Source: Sedimenticola selenatireducens DSM 17993
GTDB taxonomy: Bacteria; Pseudomonadota; Gammaproteobacteria; Chromatiales; Chromatiaceae
Length of the DNA stretch: 57,997 bases
Direction of reading: 5' to 3'
Assembly (NCBI RefSeq): GCF_000428045.1
Contig: NZ_ATZE01000010.1
Span: forward strand, 173,984-231,980
In this document: piece by piece, positions 8,330-17,967 of the stretch
Layout of the letters: every line of letters begins with the position of its first letter
Position numbering within the stretch: the first letter of the stretch is position 1
Notes under the pieces: generated by a model
Databases searched by the model: none
What the model was told of the DNA's origin: nothing
What the model saw: only the letters and a program-made list of their open reading frames with translations
Position numbers and translations under genes: made by a program

Positions 8330-8656
8330 CTACTGCCCGTCCTGATACTCCATATCCTGATCCAGCTCCAGTGGCTCTTCCTCTGGCGGCGTATTGCGCC
8401 AGTCATCAAACGGGAACGGTTTGTGTTCGGTGTTGAAGACCAGGAACTGGTTGATGTCGTAGAGGTAGGTGCTGAGTCCCTGGCCAAATTTCCGCAGGGG
8501 TACATTGGTGGTGTCGTTAACGGCGACAAGGATAAACTGCACCACGGCGACGGCAAAGACAATGCCCTTGGCCAGTCCCATGATAAGCAAAAACAGCAGC
8601 ATGTAGAGGCCGCGTATCCAGATATGATTGGTTGTTGGGGTTACTTCTTGAGTCAT
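8330..8656 (-). CDS. DUF4389 family membrane protein
   Basis: A 108-aa protein with one or two hydrophobic segments (LYMLLFLLIMGLAKGIVFAVAVVQFILVAV) followed by a conserved part with FGQGLSTYLYDINQFL and FPFDDW, as in DUF4389 proteins of gammaproteobacteria. The C-terminus is acidic. I chose the ATG at 8656 because AGGAAG stands at a suitable distance. A longer frame begins at 8716 but adds nothing conserved. The function is unknown. It is single-standing and convergent with nothing nearby. Confidence 0.75.
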   Translation of the reverse strand: MTQEVTPTTNHIWIRGLYMLLFLLIMGLAKGIVFAVAVVQFILVAVNDTTNVPLRKFGQGLSTYLYDINQFLVFNTEHKPFPFDDWRNTPPEEEPLELDQDMEYQDGQ

Positions 8657-8949
8657 GTTGTACTTCCTTTCTGCAGAGTGTCTACAGATTAAGTGGGCCT
8701 CTTCCGGGCGATTCACAATAGCTGATTCAACCGCACTTCACGGCGGCTGTCTATGCTGGCTCAGATGACGACATTCACCCCACAACACCATGGACAACGG
8801 AAGCCACATGCCGGTAGTCTTCGTTTCGCTCCGCCGCGTTGCGGATTGGCGCAGCTGTCAACGTGCGAATTCATTCGGAATGACGTGAAGCGGGGGGAGC
8901 AGACAATGCAGATCATTACTGCAAAACAGGCTAGACTAGCCGCTGTCAC

Positions 8950-10968
8950 ATGGACATTACTGACTGGCTGATGACCGAGTTTTTTCAACAGATTCTGGAG
9001 TGGGTGACACTCCATCCCGGCTGGTCCTACAGCGTGATTTTTCTCACCGCCATGGCTGAGTCACTGGCCATTGTCGGGCTGATTGTGCCCGGCGTGGCGG
9101 TCATGTTCGGCATCGGTGCACTGATCGCCAGTGGCGCTATCGCCTTCTGGCCGGCTATGGGTTGGGCGGTGGCCGGAGCGGTGGCGGGCGATAGCCTGAG
9201 CTTCTGGCTGGGACATCATTACCAGGAGCGGCTGACCTCGATCTGGCCGTTCAGCCGCCACCCGGAGTCACTGCAGCGCGGCGTCGACTTCTTCCAGAAA
9301 TATGGCGGCAAGAGCGTCGCCCTGGGCCGCTTCTTTGGCCCGATCCGCGCCGTCATCCCGCTGATTGCGGGCATGATGGGCATGACACCACTGCGCTTTG
9401 TGGTGGCCAATGTGCTCTCGGCCCTGGCCTGGGCACCACTCTACCTGCTGCCGGGCATTGTCTTCGGCGCCTCCCTGGAGCTGGCCTCCGAGGTGGCGAT
9501 GCGGCTGGTGATCCTGGCCCTGTTGCTGCTGTTTTTCACTTGGCTGGTGTACAACCTGATCCGCTGGCTGTTCCGGCGGCTGCACCCCCACACCACCCGC
9601 TGGGTGCAGTGGCTGCTGGCGTGGGGGCAGGCCCATCCGGTGATGGGCGAGATCGCCGGCGCCCTGGCCGATCCCAACCATCCGGAGACTCGCGGACTAT
9701 CAATCCTTGCCAGCCTGCTGGTGGTCACCTCCATCCTGTTTGTGCTGCTGGTCGGACTGCTTCCCGAGGGTGGCGTACACACCACTATCGACCTCACGGT
9801 GCTGCAGACGTTGCAGAGCCTGCGCTCTCCCTGGGCCGATGAGCTGATGGTCTATTCCACCCGGCTGGCAGATACCGGCGTCATGATCGCCCTGTCCGTG
9901 GGCGTGTTGCTGTTCCTGTTTTTAAGCGGGCATCGCCGCACCGCCGGCTACTGGCTGGCCGCCGTACTGTTCAGCAGCCTCTCCGCCTATCTGCTGAAGC
10001 TGGGCATGCAGATTTCACGTCCGGATGTTATCGCACAGCGTCCTGGCTCCTTTTCATTTCCCAGCGGCCACACCCTCTACTCGGTGGTGCTGTACGGTTT
10101 TCTCTCGGTCCTGATCGCCCGCCCGCTGCCGGATCGCTGGCGCTGGCTCCCGTATAGCCTGGCCGGACTGCTGATTCTGGCGGTGGCCACATCCCGGCTC
10201 TATCTTGGGGTGCACTGGCTCTCCGACGTGGCCGGCAGCATCACCCTGGGACTCGCCTGGGTGGCCCTGCTGGGGCTTGCCTATCACCGCCATGCCGCCA
10301 AAGAGACCCACTGGCCCCGGCTGGTACTGGTCTCACTGCTGGTGACGACCGCTGGCTTCGGCATGGAGACCGTGCTGCACCATGAACGCAATATGGCCCG
10401 CTATGAGCCGGCCCGAACAATCCAGCAGATCGACGCAGGCAACTGGTGGGTGGGGGCCGACACCTCGCTGCCGACATTTCGCGCCGATCTCAGAAACCGC
10501 GAGGAGCATCCGCTGAACCTGCAATTTGCCGGTTCTCTGGAGTGGTTTGCCCGGCAACTCACCGCCACCGGGTGGACGGCGGCTAACCGCCTCAACGGGA
10601 CCGACTGGCTGCGCCTGCTCTCTCCCGCGCAACCGCTACAGGCATTGCCGGTGCTGCCACAAGTGCATGACGGACGCCATGAAGTGCTGATGCTGGAGAA
10701 GCCGCTACCGAATGACCGGCGACTGGTACTGCGGTTCTGGGCCACCGATTACCGTCTGCGGGGAAGTGAAACACCGCTCTGGGTCGGTAATATCAGCGAA
10801 CAGCGACAGGTCAAGCTGATCGGCTTCATCACCTATGCCCAGACGGCGCCCAACTTTAATCAGGCACTGGAGCTGTTACGAAGGGACCTGCAGCCACTCA
10901 GCGGCGGCGAGGTTCAGGACAGGGGGACAGCGCTGAAGATCCGGCAGACCGCTCCTGAGTCATTATAG
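8950..10968 (+). CDS. DedA / PAP2 phosphatase / LssY C-terminal fusion membrane protein
   Basis: A three-part 672-aa membrane protein. Residues 1-200 are a DedA (SNARE-associated) domain with the typical GLIVPG and FGRFFGPIRAVIPLIAG-like segments, a family linked to lipid flipping. Residues 230-460 are a PAP2 phosphatase with the motif triad visible as KLGMQISRPD, PSGHT and SRLYLGVHWLSDV. The PAP2 lysine motif is KxxxxxxRPD, so the active site appears intact. The last 190 residues resemble the LssY C-terminal domain. The fusion suggests dephosphorylation and transport of a lipid phosphate, perhaps undecaprenyl pyrophosphate or phosphatidate, by one protein. No strong ribosome binding site is seen. 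Confidence 0.88.
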   Translation: MDITDWLMTEFFQQILEWVTLHPGWSYSVIFLTAMAESLAIVGLIVPGVAVMFGIGALIASGAIAFWPAMGWAVAGAVAGDSLSFWLGHHYQERLTSIWPFSRHPESLQRGVDFFQKYGGKSVALGRFFGPIRAVIPLIAGMMGMTPLRFVVANVLSALAWAPLYLLPGIVFGASLELASEVAMRLVILALLLLFFTWLVYNLIRWLFRRLHPHTTRWVQWLLAWGQAHPVMGEIAGALADPNHPETRGLSILASLLVVTSILFVLLVGLLPEGGVHTTIDLTVLQTLQSLRSPWADELMVYSTRLADTGVMIALSVGVLLFLFLSGHRRTAGYWLAAVLFSSLSAYLLKLGMQISRPDVIAQRPGSFSFPSGHTLYSVVLYGFLSVLIARPLPDRWRWLPYSLAGLLILAVATSRLYLGVHWLSDVAGSITLGLAWVALLGLAYHRHAAKETHWPRLVLVSLLVTTAGFGMETVLHHERNMARYEPARTIQQIDAGNWWVGADTSLPTFRADLRNREEHPLNLQFAGSLEWFARQLTATGWTAANRLNGTDWLRLLSPAQPLQALPVLPQVHDGRHEVLMLEKPLPNDRRLVLRFWATDYRLRGSETPLWVGNISEQRQVKLIGFITYAQTAPNFNQALELLRRDLQPLSGGEVQDRGTALKIRQTAPESL

Positions 10969-10976
10969 GGAAGCGG

Positions 10977-11591
10977 CTATTGCCCCCAGGGGCGATTCAG
11001 CGGGTTGTCGATACCGAGATGACTCAACACCCGCGCCACCATGAAATCCACCAGATCAGCGACCGCCTGCGGCCGGTTATAGAAGCCCGGGCTGGCCGGC
11101 ATGATCACCACGCCGAGGCGGGAGAGTTTCAGCATATTCTCCAGGTGGATGGGTGAGAATGGCGTCTCCCGCACCATCAGGATCAGCTTACGCTGCTCCT
11201 TCAGCACCACATCAGCAGCGCGCTCGATCAAGTTGTTGCTGGCACCACTGGCGATAGCGGAAAGGGTGCCGGTGCTGCAGGGACAGATCACCATCGCCTC
11301 GGGCGGATTGGAGCCACTGGCCACCGGCGCGGTCCACTGCTCACGCCCGAATACCCGCACCTGCCCCTCCACCGCACCCAGGTATTCCCGCAGCATCGCC
11401 TCCGCCTCCGCAGGTCGCGAAGGAAAACTGAGCGCAGTCTCCATGGGCATTACCACCTGCGCCGCCTTGGAAACCATCAGATAGACCTGCCGGTTCGCCT
11501 GCACCAGAGACTCCAGCAGGCGCAAGGCATAGGGCGCGCCGGAGGCGCCGGTGATAGCCAGGGCGATGGGTTTGGTGGATTGATGCATCAT
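10977..11591 (-). CDS. ubiX: Flavin prenyltransferase UbiX
   Basis: It makes prenylated FMN from FMN and dimethylallyl phosphate, the cofactor of UbiD decarboxylase in ubiquinone synthesis. The 204-aa length is typical. The FMN-binding start ITGASGAPYALRLLESL is clear, and later segments MVICPCSTGTLSAIASG and RKLILMVRETPFSPIHLENMLKLSRLG are UbiX signatures. It begins 9 nt after the mpl stop, so the two genes are co-transcribed, an arrangement common in gammaproteobacteria. Confidence 0.97.
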   Translation of the reverse strand: MMHQSTKPIALAITGASGAPYALRLLESLVQANRQVYLMVSKAAQVVMPMETALSFPSRPAEAEAMLREYLGAVEGQVRVFGREQWTAPVASGSNPPEAMVICPCSTGTLSAIASGASNNLIERAADVVLKEQRKLILMVRETPFSPIHLENMLKLSRLGVVIMPASPGFYNRPQAVADLVDFMVARVLSHLGIDNPLNRPWGQ

Positions 11592-11600
11592 GGCTAAAGA

Positions 11601-12965
11601 TTAGTTCCTGCTGGACAGGGCATCCAGCAGACGCTGGTGAATCTGCTCAAAGCCGCCGTTGCTCATGATCAACACCCGGTCACCCGGGGCCACTTCAGCG
11701 ACCAGGGTCTGGATGATCTCTTCCACACCCCCGAACACCCGAGCCGTGTTGCCCAGGGGCGCGAATACCGCCGCGGCATTCCAATCCAGCGATTCCGGCG
11801 AATAGACCAGCACCCGGTCAGCCGCTGCCAGTGACGCAGGCAGTTGCCCGGCATGCACGCCCATGCGCATGGTGTTGGAACGCGGCTCCAGCACGGCAAA
11901 GATACGCGCCTCGCCAACCTGGGCACGCAGGCCGCCAAGCGTGGTTTCGATGGCCGTCGGGTGATGGGCAAAATCGTCATACACCTGCACGCCATCCACC
12001 TCTCCGCGCAGCTCCATACGCCGTTTCACATTGCGAAATTCCGCCAGCGCCTCAATCGACACGGCCGGCGTCACCCCCACATGCCGGGCCGCCGCAATGG
12101 CAGCCAGGGCATTGCTGATACTGTGCCGGCCGGTCAACTCCCAGGCCACCTCACCCACCGGTTCACCATCGCACAGCAGGGTAAAACGGCTGCCATCCGG
12201 CGTGATCGGACGGGCACCCCAGTAAGCCGTAGTGTCGGCGGAGAAACGCTCCAGCGGAGTCCAGCAACCCATCTCCAGCACCTCGTCCATGGCTTGCTCC
12301 CCCTCGGGGGCGATGATCAGGCCGCTGCCCGGCACGGTGCGTACCAGGTGATGAAACTGGCGCTGGATCATGGCCAGGTCATCGAAGATGTCGGCGTGAT
12401 CAAACTCCAGGTTGTTCATGACCAGGGTGCGCGGGTGGTAGTGGACAAACTTGGAACGCTTATCGAAAAAGGCGGTATCGTACTCATCCGCCTCCACCAC
12501 GAAAAACGGCGTTCCGCCGATGCGCGCCGAGAGGCCGAAGTTGAGTGGCACGCCGCCGATCAGAAAGCCCGGCTCCATGCCGGCGTACTCCAGAATCCAG
12601 GCCAGCAGACTGGCGGTACTGGTCTTGCCGTGGGTCCCGGCCACCGCCAGCACCCACTTCTCCTGCAGCACCTGTTCGGCCAGCCACTGGGGACCGGAGG
12701 TATAGGGCAGGCCCGCGTCCAGCATATACTCTACCGCCGGGTTGCCGCGGGACAGGGCGTTGCCCACCACCACGCAATCCGGGGCCGGCATCAGGTGAGC
12801 GGGGTCGTAGCCCTCGCGCAACTGAATGCCCGCCGCCTCCAGCTGGGTACTCATGGGCGGATAGACGTTGGCATCGGACCCACTCACCTCATGACCGAGC
12901 GCCCGGGCCAACAGGGCAACGCCACCCATAAAGGTGCCGCAGATGCCGAGTATATGGATATGCAT
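11601..12965 (-). CDS. mpl: UDP-N-acetylmuramate:tripeptide ligase Mpl (murein recycling)
   Basis: It joins recycled L-Ala-gamma-D-Glu-meso-diaminopimelate to UDP-N-acetylmuramic acid with ATP. The 454-aa Mur-ligase fold shows the N-terminal ILGICGTFMGG Rossmann motif, the ATP-binding AGTHGKTSTA (109-118), the VVEADEYDTAFFDKRSKF segment typical of Mpl rather than MurC, and the central NALAAIAAARHVGV and YDDFAHHPTAI motifs. All conserved residues appear present. It is followed by ubiX and preceded by a small membrane-protein gene whose stop adjoins its start. Confidence 0.97.
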   Translation of the reverse strand: MHIHILGICGTFMGGVALLARALGHEVSGSDANVYPPMSTQLEAAGIQLREGYDPAHLMPAPDCVVVGNALSRGNPAVEYMLDAGLPYTSGPQWLAEQVLQEKWVLAVAGTHGKTSTASLLAWILEYAGMEPGFLIGGVPLNFGLSARIGGTPFFVVEADEYDTAFFDKRSKFVHYHPRTLVMNNLEFDHADIFDDLAMIQRQFHHLVRTVPGSGLIIAPEGEQAMDEVLEMGCWTPLERFSADTTAYWGARPITPDGSRFTLLCDGEPVGEVAWELTGRHSISNALAAIAAARHVGVTPAVSIEALAEFRNVKRRMELRGEVDGVQVYDDFAHHPTAIETTLGGLRAQVGEARIFAVLEPRSNTMRMGVHAGQLPASLAAADRVLVYSPESLDWNAAAVFAPLGNTARVFGGVEEIIQTLVAEVAPGDRVLIMSNGGFEQIHQRLLDALSSRN

Positions 12966-12966
12966 C

Positions 12967-13485
12967 TCAACTACTCCTTGGAAAAATCAGTTCCACCAAC
13001 CAGTTGATCAGCATGAAATACCCGATGGAAAGCAGCATGCCGTTGCCGAAGCGGATCTCGAAGGTGTGACGCAGTATGTGCGCCATCACGACCATACCCC
13101 AGATCACCAGCATCACGTAGAACAGCACGCCCAGCCCACCCAGCGGCGACACCCGGGGATCATCGCCGATCATAAGTTGCAACGGCATAGCCACCAGATT
13201 GATCAGTACCCCACAACCGAACAGCGCGCTGATTGCCTGGGTGAAACGTCCCGTGTGTCGCTGATAGTTCAACGCCAGCCGCACCAGCAGCGCCAGCAGC
13301 GCCAGATCCATCAATTGGGCCAGCAGCGCCGGCACGACACTATTGAAGTGGCCGACAATCACAATGGTGCCGGTCAACAGATTCAGTAACAGGGTAAAGG
13401 TCACCAGAAACGAGGCGACCGGCAGATCCTGGGGCGCCGCGCGCAGCAGACAGATATCCACAAACAGATTGATTAACCTTTTCAC
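12967..13485 (-). CDS. Four-helix inner-membrane protein of unknown function
   Basis: A hydrophobic protein of 172 aa from a GTG at 13485 (MKRLINLFVDICLL), preceded by a purine-rich GGAAGGCAGGG. A TTG at 13503 would give 178 aa. Four hydrophobic spans are visible: SFLVTFTLLLNLLTGTIVIVG, LLAQLMDLALLALLVRLAL, ISALFGCGVLINLVAMPL and LGVLFYVMLVIWGMVVMAHIL. I do not recognise a named family. It ends one base before mpl begins, so it is probably the first gene of an operon with mpl and ubiX. Confidence 0.8.
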   Translation of the reverse strand: MKRLINLFVDICLLRAAPQDLPVASFLVTFTLLLNLLTGTIVIVGHFNSVVPALLAQLMDLALLALLVRLALNYQRHTGRFTQAISALFGCGVLINLVAMPLQLMIGDDPRVSPLGGLGVLFYVMLVIWGMVVMAHILRHTFEIRFGNGMLLSIGYFMLINWLVELIFPRSS

Positions 13486-13632
13486 TAACGCCCTGCCTTC
13501 CAATTGTTGCGGCCAGGTCCTGCGCCCGCCCGGCTCAGGACAAAATCAGTCCCATCATACCTTTTGGCCGAAAACAGACAAACAGATGACGAGGATTTGT
13601 TATGCTTGCCCTCCCACACTTCGCATCCATGA

Positions 13633-14805
13633 ATGGTCCTTATGCTGGAACGCCACATACAAAACGAACAACAACTGAGCGAGCTGTGCGAGCAGCTGGC
13701 GCAAAGCCCCTGGCTCGCCCTGGATACCGAGTTCGTCCGTGAGAAGACCTACTACCCGCAGTTCTGCCTGCTGCAGATCAGCAACGGCGACATCGCCGCC
13801 AGTGTCGATCCGATTCAGATCAAGGAGCTGCAGCCACTGCTGGATCTGCTCTATGACGAGAACATCGTCAAGGTGTTCCACGCCGGCCGCCAGGACCTGG
13901 AGATTTTTCACCACCTCTGGGGCAGACTCCCCACTCCGCTGTTCGATACCCAGCTGGCCGCCTCCCTGCTCGGCCTGGGAGATCAGGTCGGCTACGGCAA
14001 TCTGGTGGAGAAGCTGCTCAACCAGAGCCTGGAGAAGGGTCACACGCGCACCGACTGGTCACGCCGGCCACTGGATGAAGCACAGCTGCGCTATGCCCTG
14101 GATGATGTGATCTACCTGGGAGAACTCTACCTCACGCTAAAACAGCGGTTGCAGGCAGAAGGACGCGAGGGCTGGCTGCGGGATGATTTTGACCAGCTGG
14201 CCAATCCCGACACCTACAGCAACCCGCCACAGGAGGCGTGGAAGCGGATCAAGGGGCGGCAACAACTCAAAGGCGTGCAACTGGCAGTGCTACAGGCACT
14301 GGCGGCCTGGCGCGAGCGGGAGGCGCAACAGGCCAACCGGCCAAAGCGCTGGATTCTCAAGGATGAAGTGCTGGCGGACCTGGCCCGGCGCCAGCCAAAG
14401 GCGCTGGATCAACTGGAGAAGATCCGCGGCCTCGAACCCGGTGCCATCAAGCGACGCGGCGAACTGCTGCTGAAACTGATCGCCGACGCCAGGGCGCTGC
14501 CCAGGGAGCAGTGGCCCAGGGACAAGCGCCGAGCCGTCCGGCTCACGCCCAACCAGGAGGCCCTGACCGATATGCTGTACGGTTGCCTGCGGCTGCTGGC
14601 GGAGCAGAACAACATCACCCCGGCCGCCCTGGCCGGGCGCAAGGAGATCGAGGCCCTGGTCAGTGGCGAGCGGGAACTGGAGATCCTGCACGGCTGGCGC
14701 CGGGTGATTGCAGGCAACCGGCTGCTACAGGTGCTGGACGGAAAATACTGGCCGGAGCTGGACGATGGTCAGGTGATATTGTCCGAACGGAGTCCGGACG
14801 CCTGA
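13633..14805 (+). CDS. rnd: Ribonuclease D
   Basis: A 3'-to-5' exoribonuclease that trims tRNA precursors. The 390-aa protein has the DEDD nuclease domain with Exo I LALDTEFVREKTY, Exo II VFHAGRQDLEIF and Exo III RYALDDVIYLGELY, all acidic residues present. An HRDC domain follows (about 205-290, KGRQQLKGVQLAVLQALAAWRE). An ATG three codons later, at 13642, is an equally good start, as neither has a clear ribosome binding site. A small lipoprotein gene follows 8 nt downstream. Confidence 0.95.
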   Translation: MVLMLERHIQNEQQLSELCEQLAQSPWLALDTEFVREKTYYPQFCLLQISNGDIAASVDPIQIKELQPLLDLLYDENIVKVFHAGRQDLEIFHHLWGRLPTPLFDTQLAASLLGLGDQVGYGNLVEKLLNQSLEKGHTRTDWSRRPLDEAQLRYALDDVIYLGELYLTLKQRLQAEGREGWLRDDFDQLANPDTYSNPPQEAWKRIKGRQQLKGVQLAVLQALAAWREREAQQANRPKRWILKDEVLADLARRQPKALDQLEKIRGLEPGAIKRRGELLLKLIADARALPREQWPRDKRRAVRLTPNQEALTDMLYGCLRLLAEQNNITPAALAGRKEIEALVSGERELEILHGWRRVIAGNRLLQVLDGKYWPELDDGQVILSERSPDA

Positions 14806-14813
14806 GCGCTGCG

Positions 14814-15029
14814 ATGATTCAAAGACTCAAACCGCCCCTCCGGCTATTCACCCTGACCGCCCTGTCGGTTACCGCCTGTTCAGAGCAACCCAGCACAGCG
14901 CCAGTCGACCCGCTGGAACGCCAGCTTGACACCCGGCAGGAAGTGCTGCACCAGACCCGCGAGGTGATCCGTTACCTGGAGGAAGAAGAGCGGTTGCGGC
15001 GGGAGCAACTGAACAGCAGGGCGGATTAG
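14814..15029 (+). CDS. Small lipoprotein, 71 aa
   Basis: It begins MIQRLKPPLRLFTLTALSVTAC. The hydrophobic stretch ends in a lipobox (LSVTAC), so Cys22 would be lipidated. The mature part is short, acidic and helical, with heptad-like EVLHQTREVIRYLEEEERLRRE that may form a coiled coil. It lies 8 nt after rnd and is probably co-transcribed. The function is unknown. It stays open and coding-like throughout, and ends cleanly before an inverted repeat. Confidence 0.7.
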   Translation: MIQRLKPPLRLFTLTALSVTACSEQPSTAPVDPLERQLDTRQEVLHQTREVIRYLEEEERLRREQLNSRAD

Positions 15030-15034
15030 CAGGC

Positions 15035-15104
15035 GGGATCAGAGTCAAACCACCGGTGGCACAACCAATAACCTCGTTACGCTGAGCGGTTTGACTCCAA
15101 CCCC
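15035..15104. repeat. Inverted repeat of the GGGGTTGGAGTCAAACC type
   Basis: The arms 15035-15051 and 15088-15104 are imperfect inverse copies (13 of 17). The right arm recurs with one mismatch over 18 bp at 33223-33240. Related motifs (GGGGTCAGAGT...) accompany REP-associated tyrosine transposases in many gammaproteobacteria, so this may be a mobile-element relic. It lies between convergent genes and could also act in termination, but it has no T tract. Confidence 0.55.
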
Positions 15105-15132
15105 TCGATATTAGGGAAGAGGCCGCCTCATT

Positions 15133-16656
15133 CTATAACCGACGGCGTCTTCCAAACCTAAACAGGGCGCCACCGACCACCAGGCATGAAAACAGCACCA
15201 CTCCCCAGTTACCGATCCGCACATAGGGGGTCGCCCCCTGCATGGGGATGATCTCGCCGCTCAGCACATGCCGCTGAAAAGCCGGGGAAAAATCCCGCAC
15301 CTTGCCTTTCGGGTCGATCAGCGCGGAGATGCCGGTATTGGTAGAGCGCAGCAGGTAGCGCCCGCTCTCCAGGGCGCGCATGCGGGCAATCTCCAGATGC
15401 TGGGAAGGTGCCAGCGAGTCGCCAAACCAGGCATCATTGCTGGCATTGACCAGGAACGCCGCCTGCGGCAGGGCCTCGATCACCTCTTCACCAAAGGCAT
15501 CCTCATAGCAGATTGAGATACCGGCCCAGTAGCCGGCCACTCGCAGCAGCGGGCGAGTCGAATCACCGGCGGTGAAATCGGACATGGGTATCTGCAGCCA
15601 GTCGATCAGCGGGCGCAGCCACGCCTTCAGCGGCATGAACTCGCCAAACGGCACCAGGTGACGCTTGGCATAGCTGCCCCGCTCCTGTCCCAGGCTGATC
15701 ATGCTGTTGTAGTAGGCGCCACTCTCAACGTCCCACATCGGTATGCCGATCAACAGGGCGCTCTGGTTGGCCAGCGCCTCTTCTGTGAGGGGCCGCAGCA
15801 ACAGCTCCTCCACCTGATGGGCGAACGCCGGCACCGCCGTCTCCGGCCAGATGATCAGGTTGCTCTGCCAGTTTTCACGAGTCAGGCCGGTATAGAGGTC
15901 CAGGGTCGGGCGCAGCGAGTCTCGCCGCCACTTCGCCTCCTGCGCGATATTGCCCTGAATCATGCTCACCTTGAGCGGCGGCCCCGCCGGCTCGGTCCAG
16001 GTCACCAGGCTTAGCAACAGGCCTCCACCCCACAGCAGCGCCAGGCCGCAGGCCAGCCAGAGACGGCCGGTGACCGCCGGACTCAGCAGGCGGAACAGCA
16101 GCACCGCACTCAACAGCAGCAGCCAGCTGACACCGTAGACGCCGAACAGCGCGGCATAACCAGCCAGGGGTGAATCGATCTGGGAGTAACCGAGCAGCAG
16201 CCAGGGGAAGCCGGTGAGAATCCAGCCGCGCAGCCACTCCCCCAGCACCCAGAGTGAGGGAACCAACCCGAACAGCCACCAGCCACCCATCCCGGCCTGC
16301 CACAACCGTGCAGTCAACCAGCCCACCAGTCCGTAATAGAGCGCGATGGCCAGCACAAACAGCAGAGTGATGGCCATCGCGGCGGCGGTCCCCATATTGC
16401 CGAACTGATCGATACTGATATGCAGCCAGAACACCCCGAAGCCGAGCAGCCCGAGCCCGTAGGCCCAACCGCTCTGAAAGCCGAACCGGGGGGTGGCGTC
16501 ACGCCATAGCCACAGCAACAGCAACGGTCCGGCCAAGGCCAGCGGATAGAGGGAAAAGGGGGCGAAGGCAAGCACCGACAGGGCGCCCGCCGCAAAGGCG
16601 GCCGTTAACCGCCACGGTGACTTGGACTTAAACCACTGAACCAGACTAAAGGGCAC
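15133..16656 (-). CDS. lnt: Apolipoprotein N-acyltransferase Lnt
   Basis: It adds the third acyl chain to the N-terminal cysteine of lipoproteins at the periplasmic face of the inner membrane. The 507-aa protein has about six N-terminal membrane spans (1-205) and a periplasmic nitrilase-like domain. The catalytic triad is visible as Glu in IIWPETAVPAF, Lys in YAKRHLVPFGEFMP and Cys in AGISICYEDAFG. The GTG start at 16656 overlaps the corC stop by 11 nt. It is the last gene of the miaB-phoH-ybeY-corC-lnt operon. Confidence 0.97.
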   Translation of the reverse strand: MPFSLVQWFKSKSPWRLTAAFAAGALSVLAFAPFSLYPLALAGPLLLLWLWRDATPRFGFQSGWAYGLGLLGFGVFWLHISIDQFGNMGTAAAMAITLLFVLAIALYYGLVGWLTARLWQAGMGGWWLFGLVPSLWVLGEWLRGWILTGFPWLLLGYSQIDSPLAGYAALFGVYGVSWLLLLSAVLLFRLLSPAVTGRLWLACGLALLWGGGLLLSLVTWTEPAGPPLKVSMIQGNIAQEAKWRRDSLRPTLDLYTGLTRENWQSNLIIWPETAVPAFAHQVEELLLRPLTEEALANQSALLIGIPMWDVESGAYYNSMISLGQERGSYAKRHLVPFGEFMPLKAWLRPLIDWLQIPMSDFTAGDSTRPLLRVAGYWAGISICYEDAFGEEVIEALPQAAFLVNASNDAWFGDSLAPSQHLEIARMRALESGRYLLRSTNTGISALIDPKGKVRDFSPAFQRHVLSGEIIPMQGATPYVRIGNWGVVLFSCLVVGGALFRFGRRRRL

Positions 16657-17506
16657 TATCCAGTTGGCGCGGCAACAGCCGGATATTCAGCAGATGGATG
16701 CGCCGGCTGTCGGCGCGCAGCACCTCAAAGCGGAAGCGGTCGATCTCCGCCACCTCGCCGCGCTTGGGCAGATGTCCCAGGGACTGGGTGACCAGGCCGG
16801 CGATGGTGTCGAACTCCTCGTCCGGAAAATCGCTTTCGAAGTAGTCGTTGAACTCGTCGATGGAAGTGCCCGCCTTGGCGGTGAACTCGGTCTCGCTGCG
16901 CTTCAGAATAGTGGTCCCTTCATCGAAATCGTGCTCGTCCTCGATCTCGCCGACAATCTGTTCCAGTACATCCTCGATAGTGACCAGGCCGTCGGCGGCC
17001 CCGTACTCGTCCACCACGATGGCCATGTGGCTGCGGCTGGCGCGGAACTCGTTGAGCAGCACGTTAAGCCGCTTGCTGGCCGGCACGAAGACCGCCGCCC
17101 GCAGCACATCGCGGATATCGAAACGGCGTTTCTGCTCACCGAAGTAAGTCAGCAGATCCTTGGCCAGTAGAATCCCCTCCACCTCGCCCTTGTCGTCGCC
17201 GATGACCGGGAAACGGGAGTGTGCAGAGTCGATGACGATAGGCAGAATGGCTTCCAGCGGGGCATCCCGCTCGATCACCACCATGTGGGCGCGGGGGATC
17301 ATGATATCCCGCACCCGCAGCTCGGAAACCTGCAGCACCCCCTCCATCATGGAGAGCGCCTCGGTATCCAGAAGGGCGCGGCGTTTGGCGTCCCTGAGCA
17401 GTTGAATCAGTTGTTCTCTGTTTTCCGGTTCGTTGCCGAAGGCCTGTAACATTTTTTTCAGCCAGGACCTGGGCATCGAACCGTTGGTAGTGCCGTCGCT
17501 ACTCAT
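16646..17506 (-). CDS. corC: CorC/HlyC-family CBS-domain protein (YbeX)
   Basis: A 286-aa cytoplasmic protein with two CBS domains (about 65-190) starting at [24 protein letters not shown] and a C-terminal CorC_HlyC (transporter-associated) domain with [18 protein letters not shown] and [18 protein letters not shown]. The family is linked to magnesium and cobalt efflux, and YbeX also to ribosome metabolism together with YbeY. Overlaps with ybeY upstream (4 nt) and lnt downstream (11 nt) show tight translational coupling. Confidence 0.95.
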   Translation of the reverse strand: MSSDGTTNGSMPRSWLKKMLQAFGNEPENREQLIQLLRDAKRRALLDTEALSMMEGVLQVSELRVRDIMIPRAHMVVIERDAPLEAILPIVIDSAHSRFPVIGDDKGEVEGILLAKDLLTYFGEQKRRFDIRDVLRAAVFVPASKRLNVLLNEFRASRSHMAIVVDEYGAADGLVTIEDVLEQIVGEIEDEHDFDEGTTILKRSETEFTAKAGTSIDEFNDYFESDFPDEEFDTIAGLVTQSLGHLPKRGEVAEIDRFRFEVLRADSRRIHLLNIRLLPRQLDSAL

Positions 17507-17967
17507 AGTTCCCTTTCAGATTGGTATGGATCGGGGAATCCCAGGGATTCCAGGATCTCCACTTCGAGGCCCTCCATCACTTCGGCCTCCTGTTCATTAA
17601 TATGATCAAATCCGAGCAGATGCAACACCCCGTGCACCAGCAGGTGCGCCCAGTGTGCTTGCGGCGGCTTGTCCTGGGCGAGCGCCTCTTCAGTTACCAC
17701 CGGGGCGCAGATAACCAAATCGCCCAGCAGATCGCTCTCCACCACCGCAGGCGCCTCGAACGGGAAGGAGAGCACGTTGGTCGGCTTGTCCTTGCCGCGA
17801 TACTCCCGGTTCAACTGCCGGCTCTCCTCCCGGTCGACAATCCGCACTACCAGCTCCGCCTGGTCCAGCCGCCCGTTCAGCGCCGCCTCGGCCCAGGACT
17901 GAAACTGCATAGCTCCCGGGATACCGTCATCTTCCACGACACGCTGGACCTCCAGTTGCAGGTTCAC
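17503..17967 (-). CDS. ybeY: rRNA maturation factor / endoribonuclease YbeY
   Basis: A zinc-dependent endoribonuclease needed for 16S rRNA 3'-end maturation and ribosome quality control. The 154-aa length is usual. The metal-binding motif is intact as [15 protein letters not shown] (H-x3-H-x5-H). The conserved [19 protein letters not shown] segment precedes it. The gene overlaps phoH and corC by 4 nt on each side. Confidence 0.97.
   Translation of the reverse strand: MNLQLEVQRVVEDDGIPGAMQFQSWAEAALNGRLDQAELVVRIVDREESRQLNREYRGKDKPTNVLSFPFEAPAVVESDLLGDLVICAPVVTEEALAQDKPPQAHWAHLLVHGVLHLLGFDHINEQEAEVMEGLEVEILESLGFPDPYQSEREL

Noticed and set aside
11844-13007. A 387-codon plus-strand frame opposite mpl
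   Set aside because: It is a shadow of mpl, with no start signal and no recognisable protein.
14511-15029. The long frame extending the small lipoprotein back into rnd
   Set aside because: The extension overlaps conserved rnd sequence. The ATG at 14814 gives a clean lipoprotein signal, so only the short form is real.
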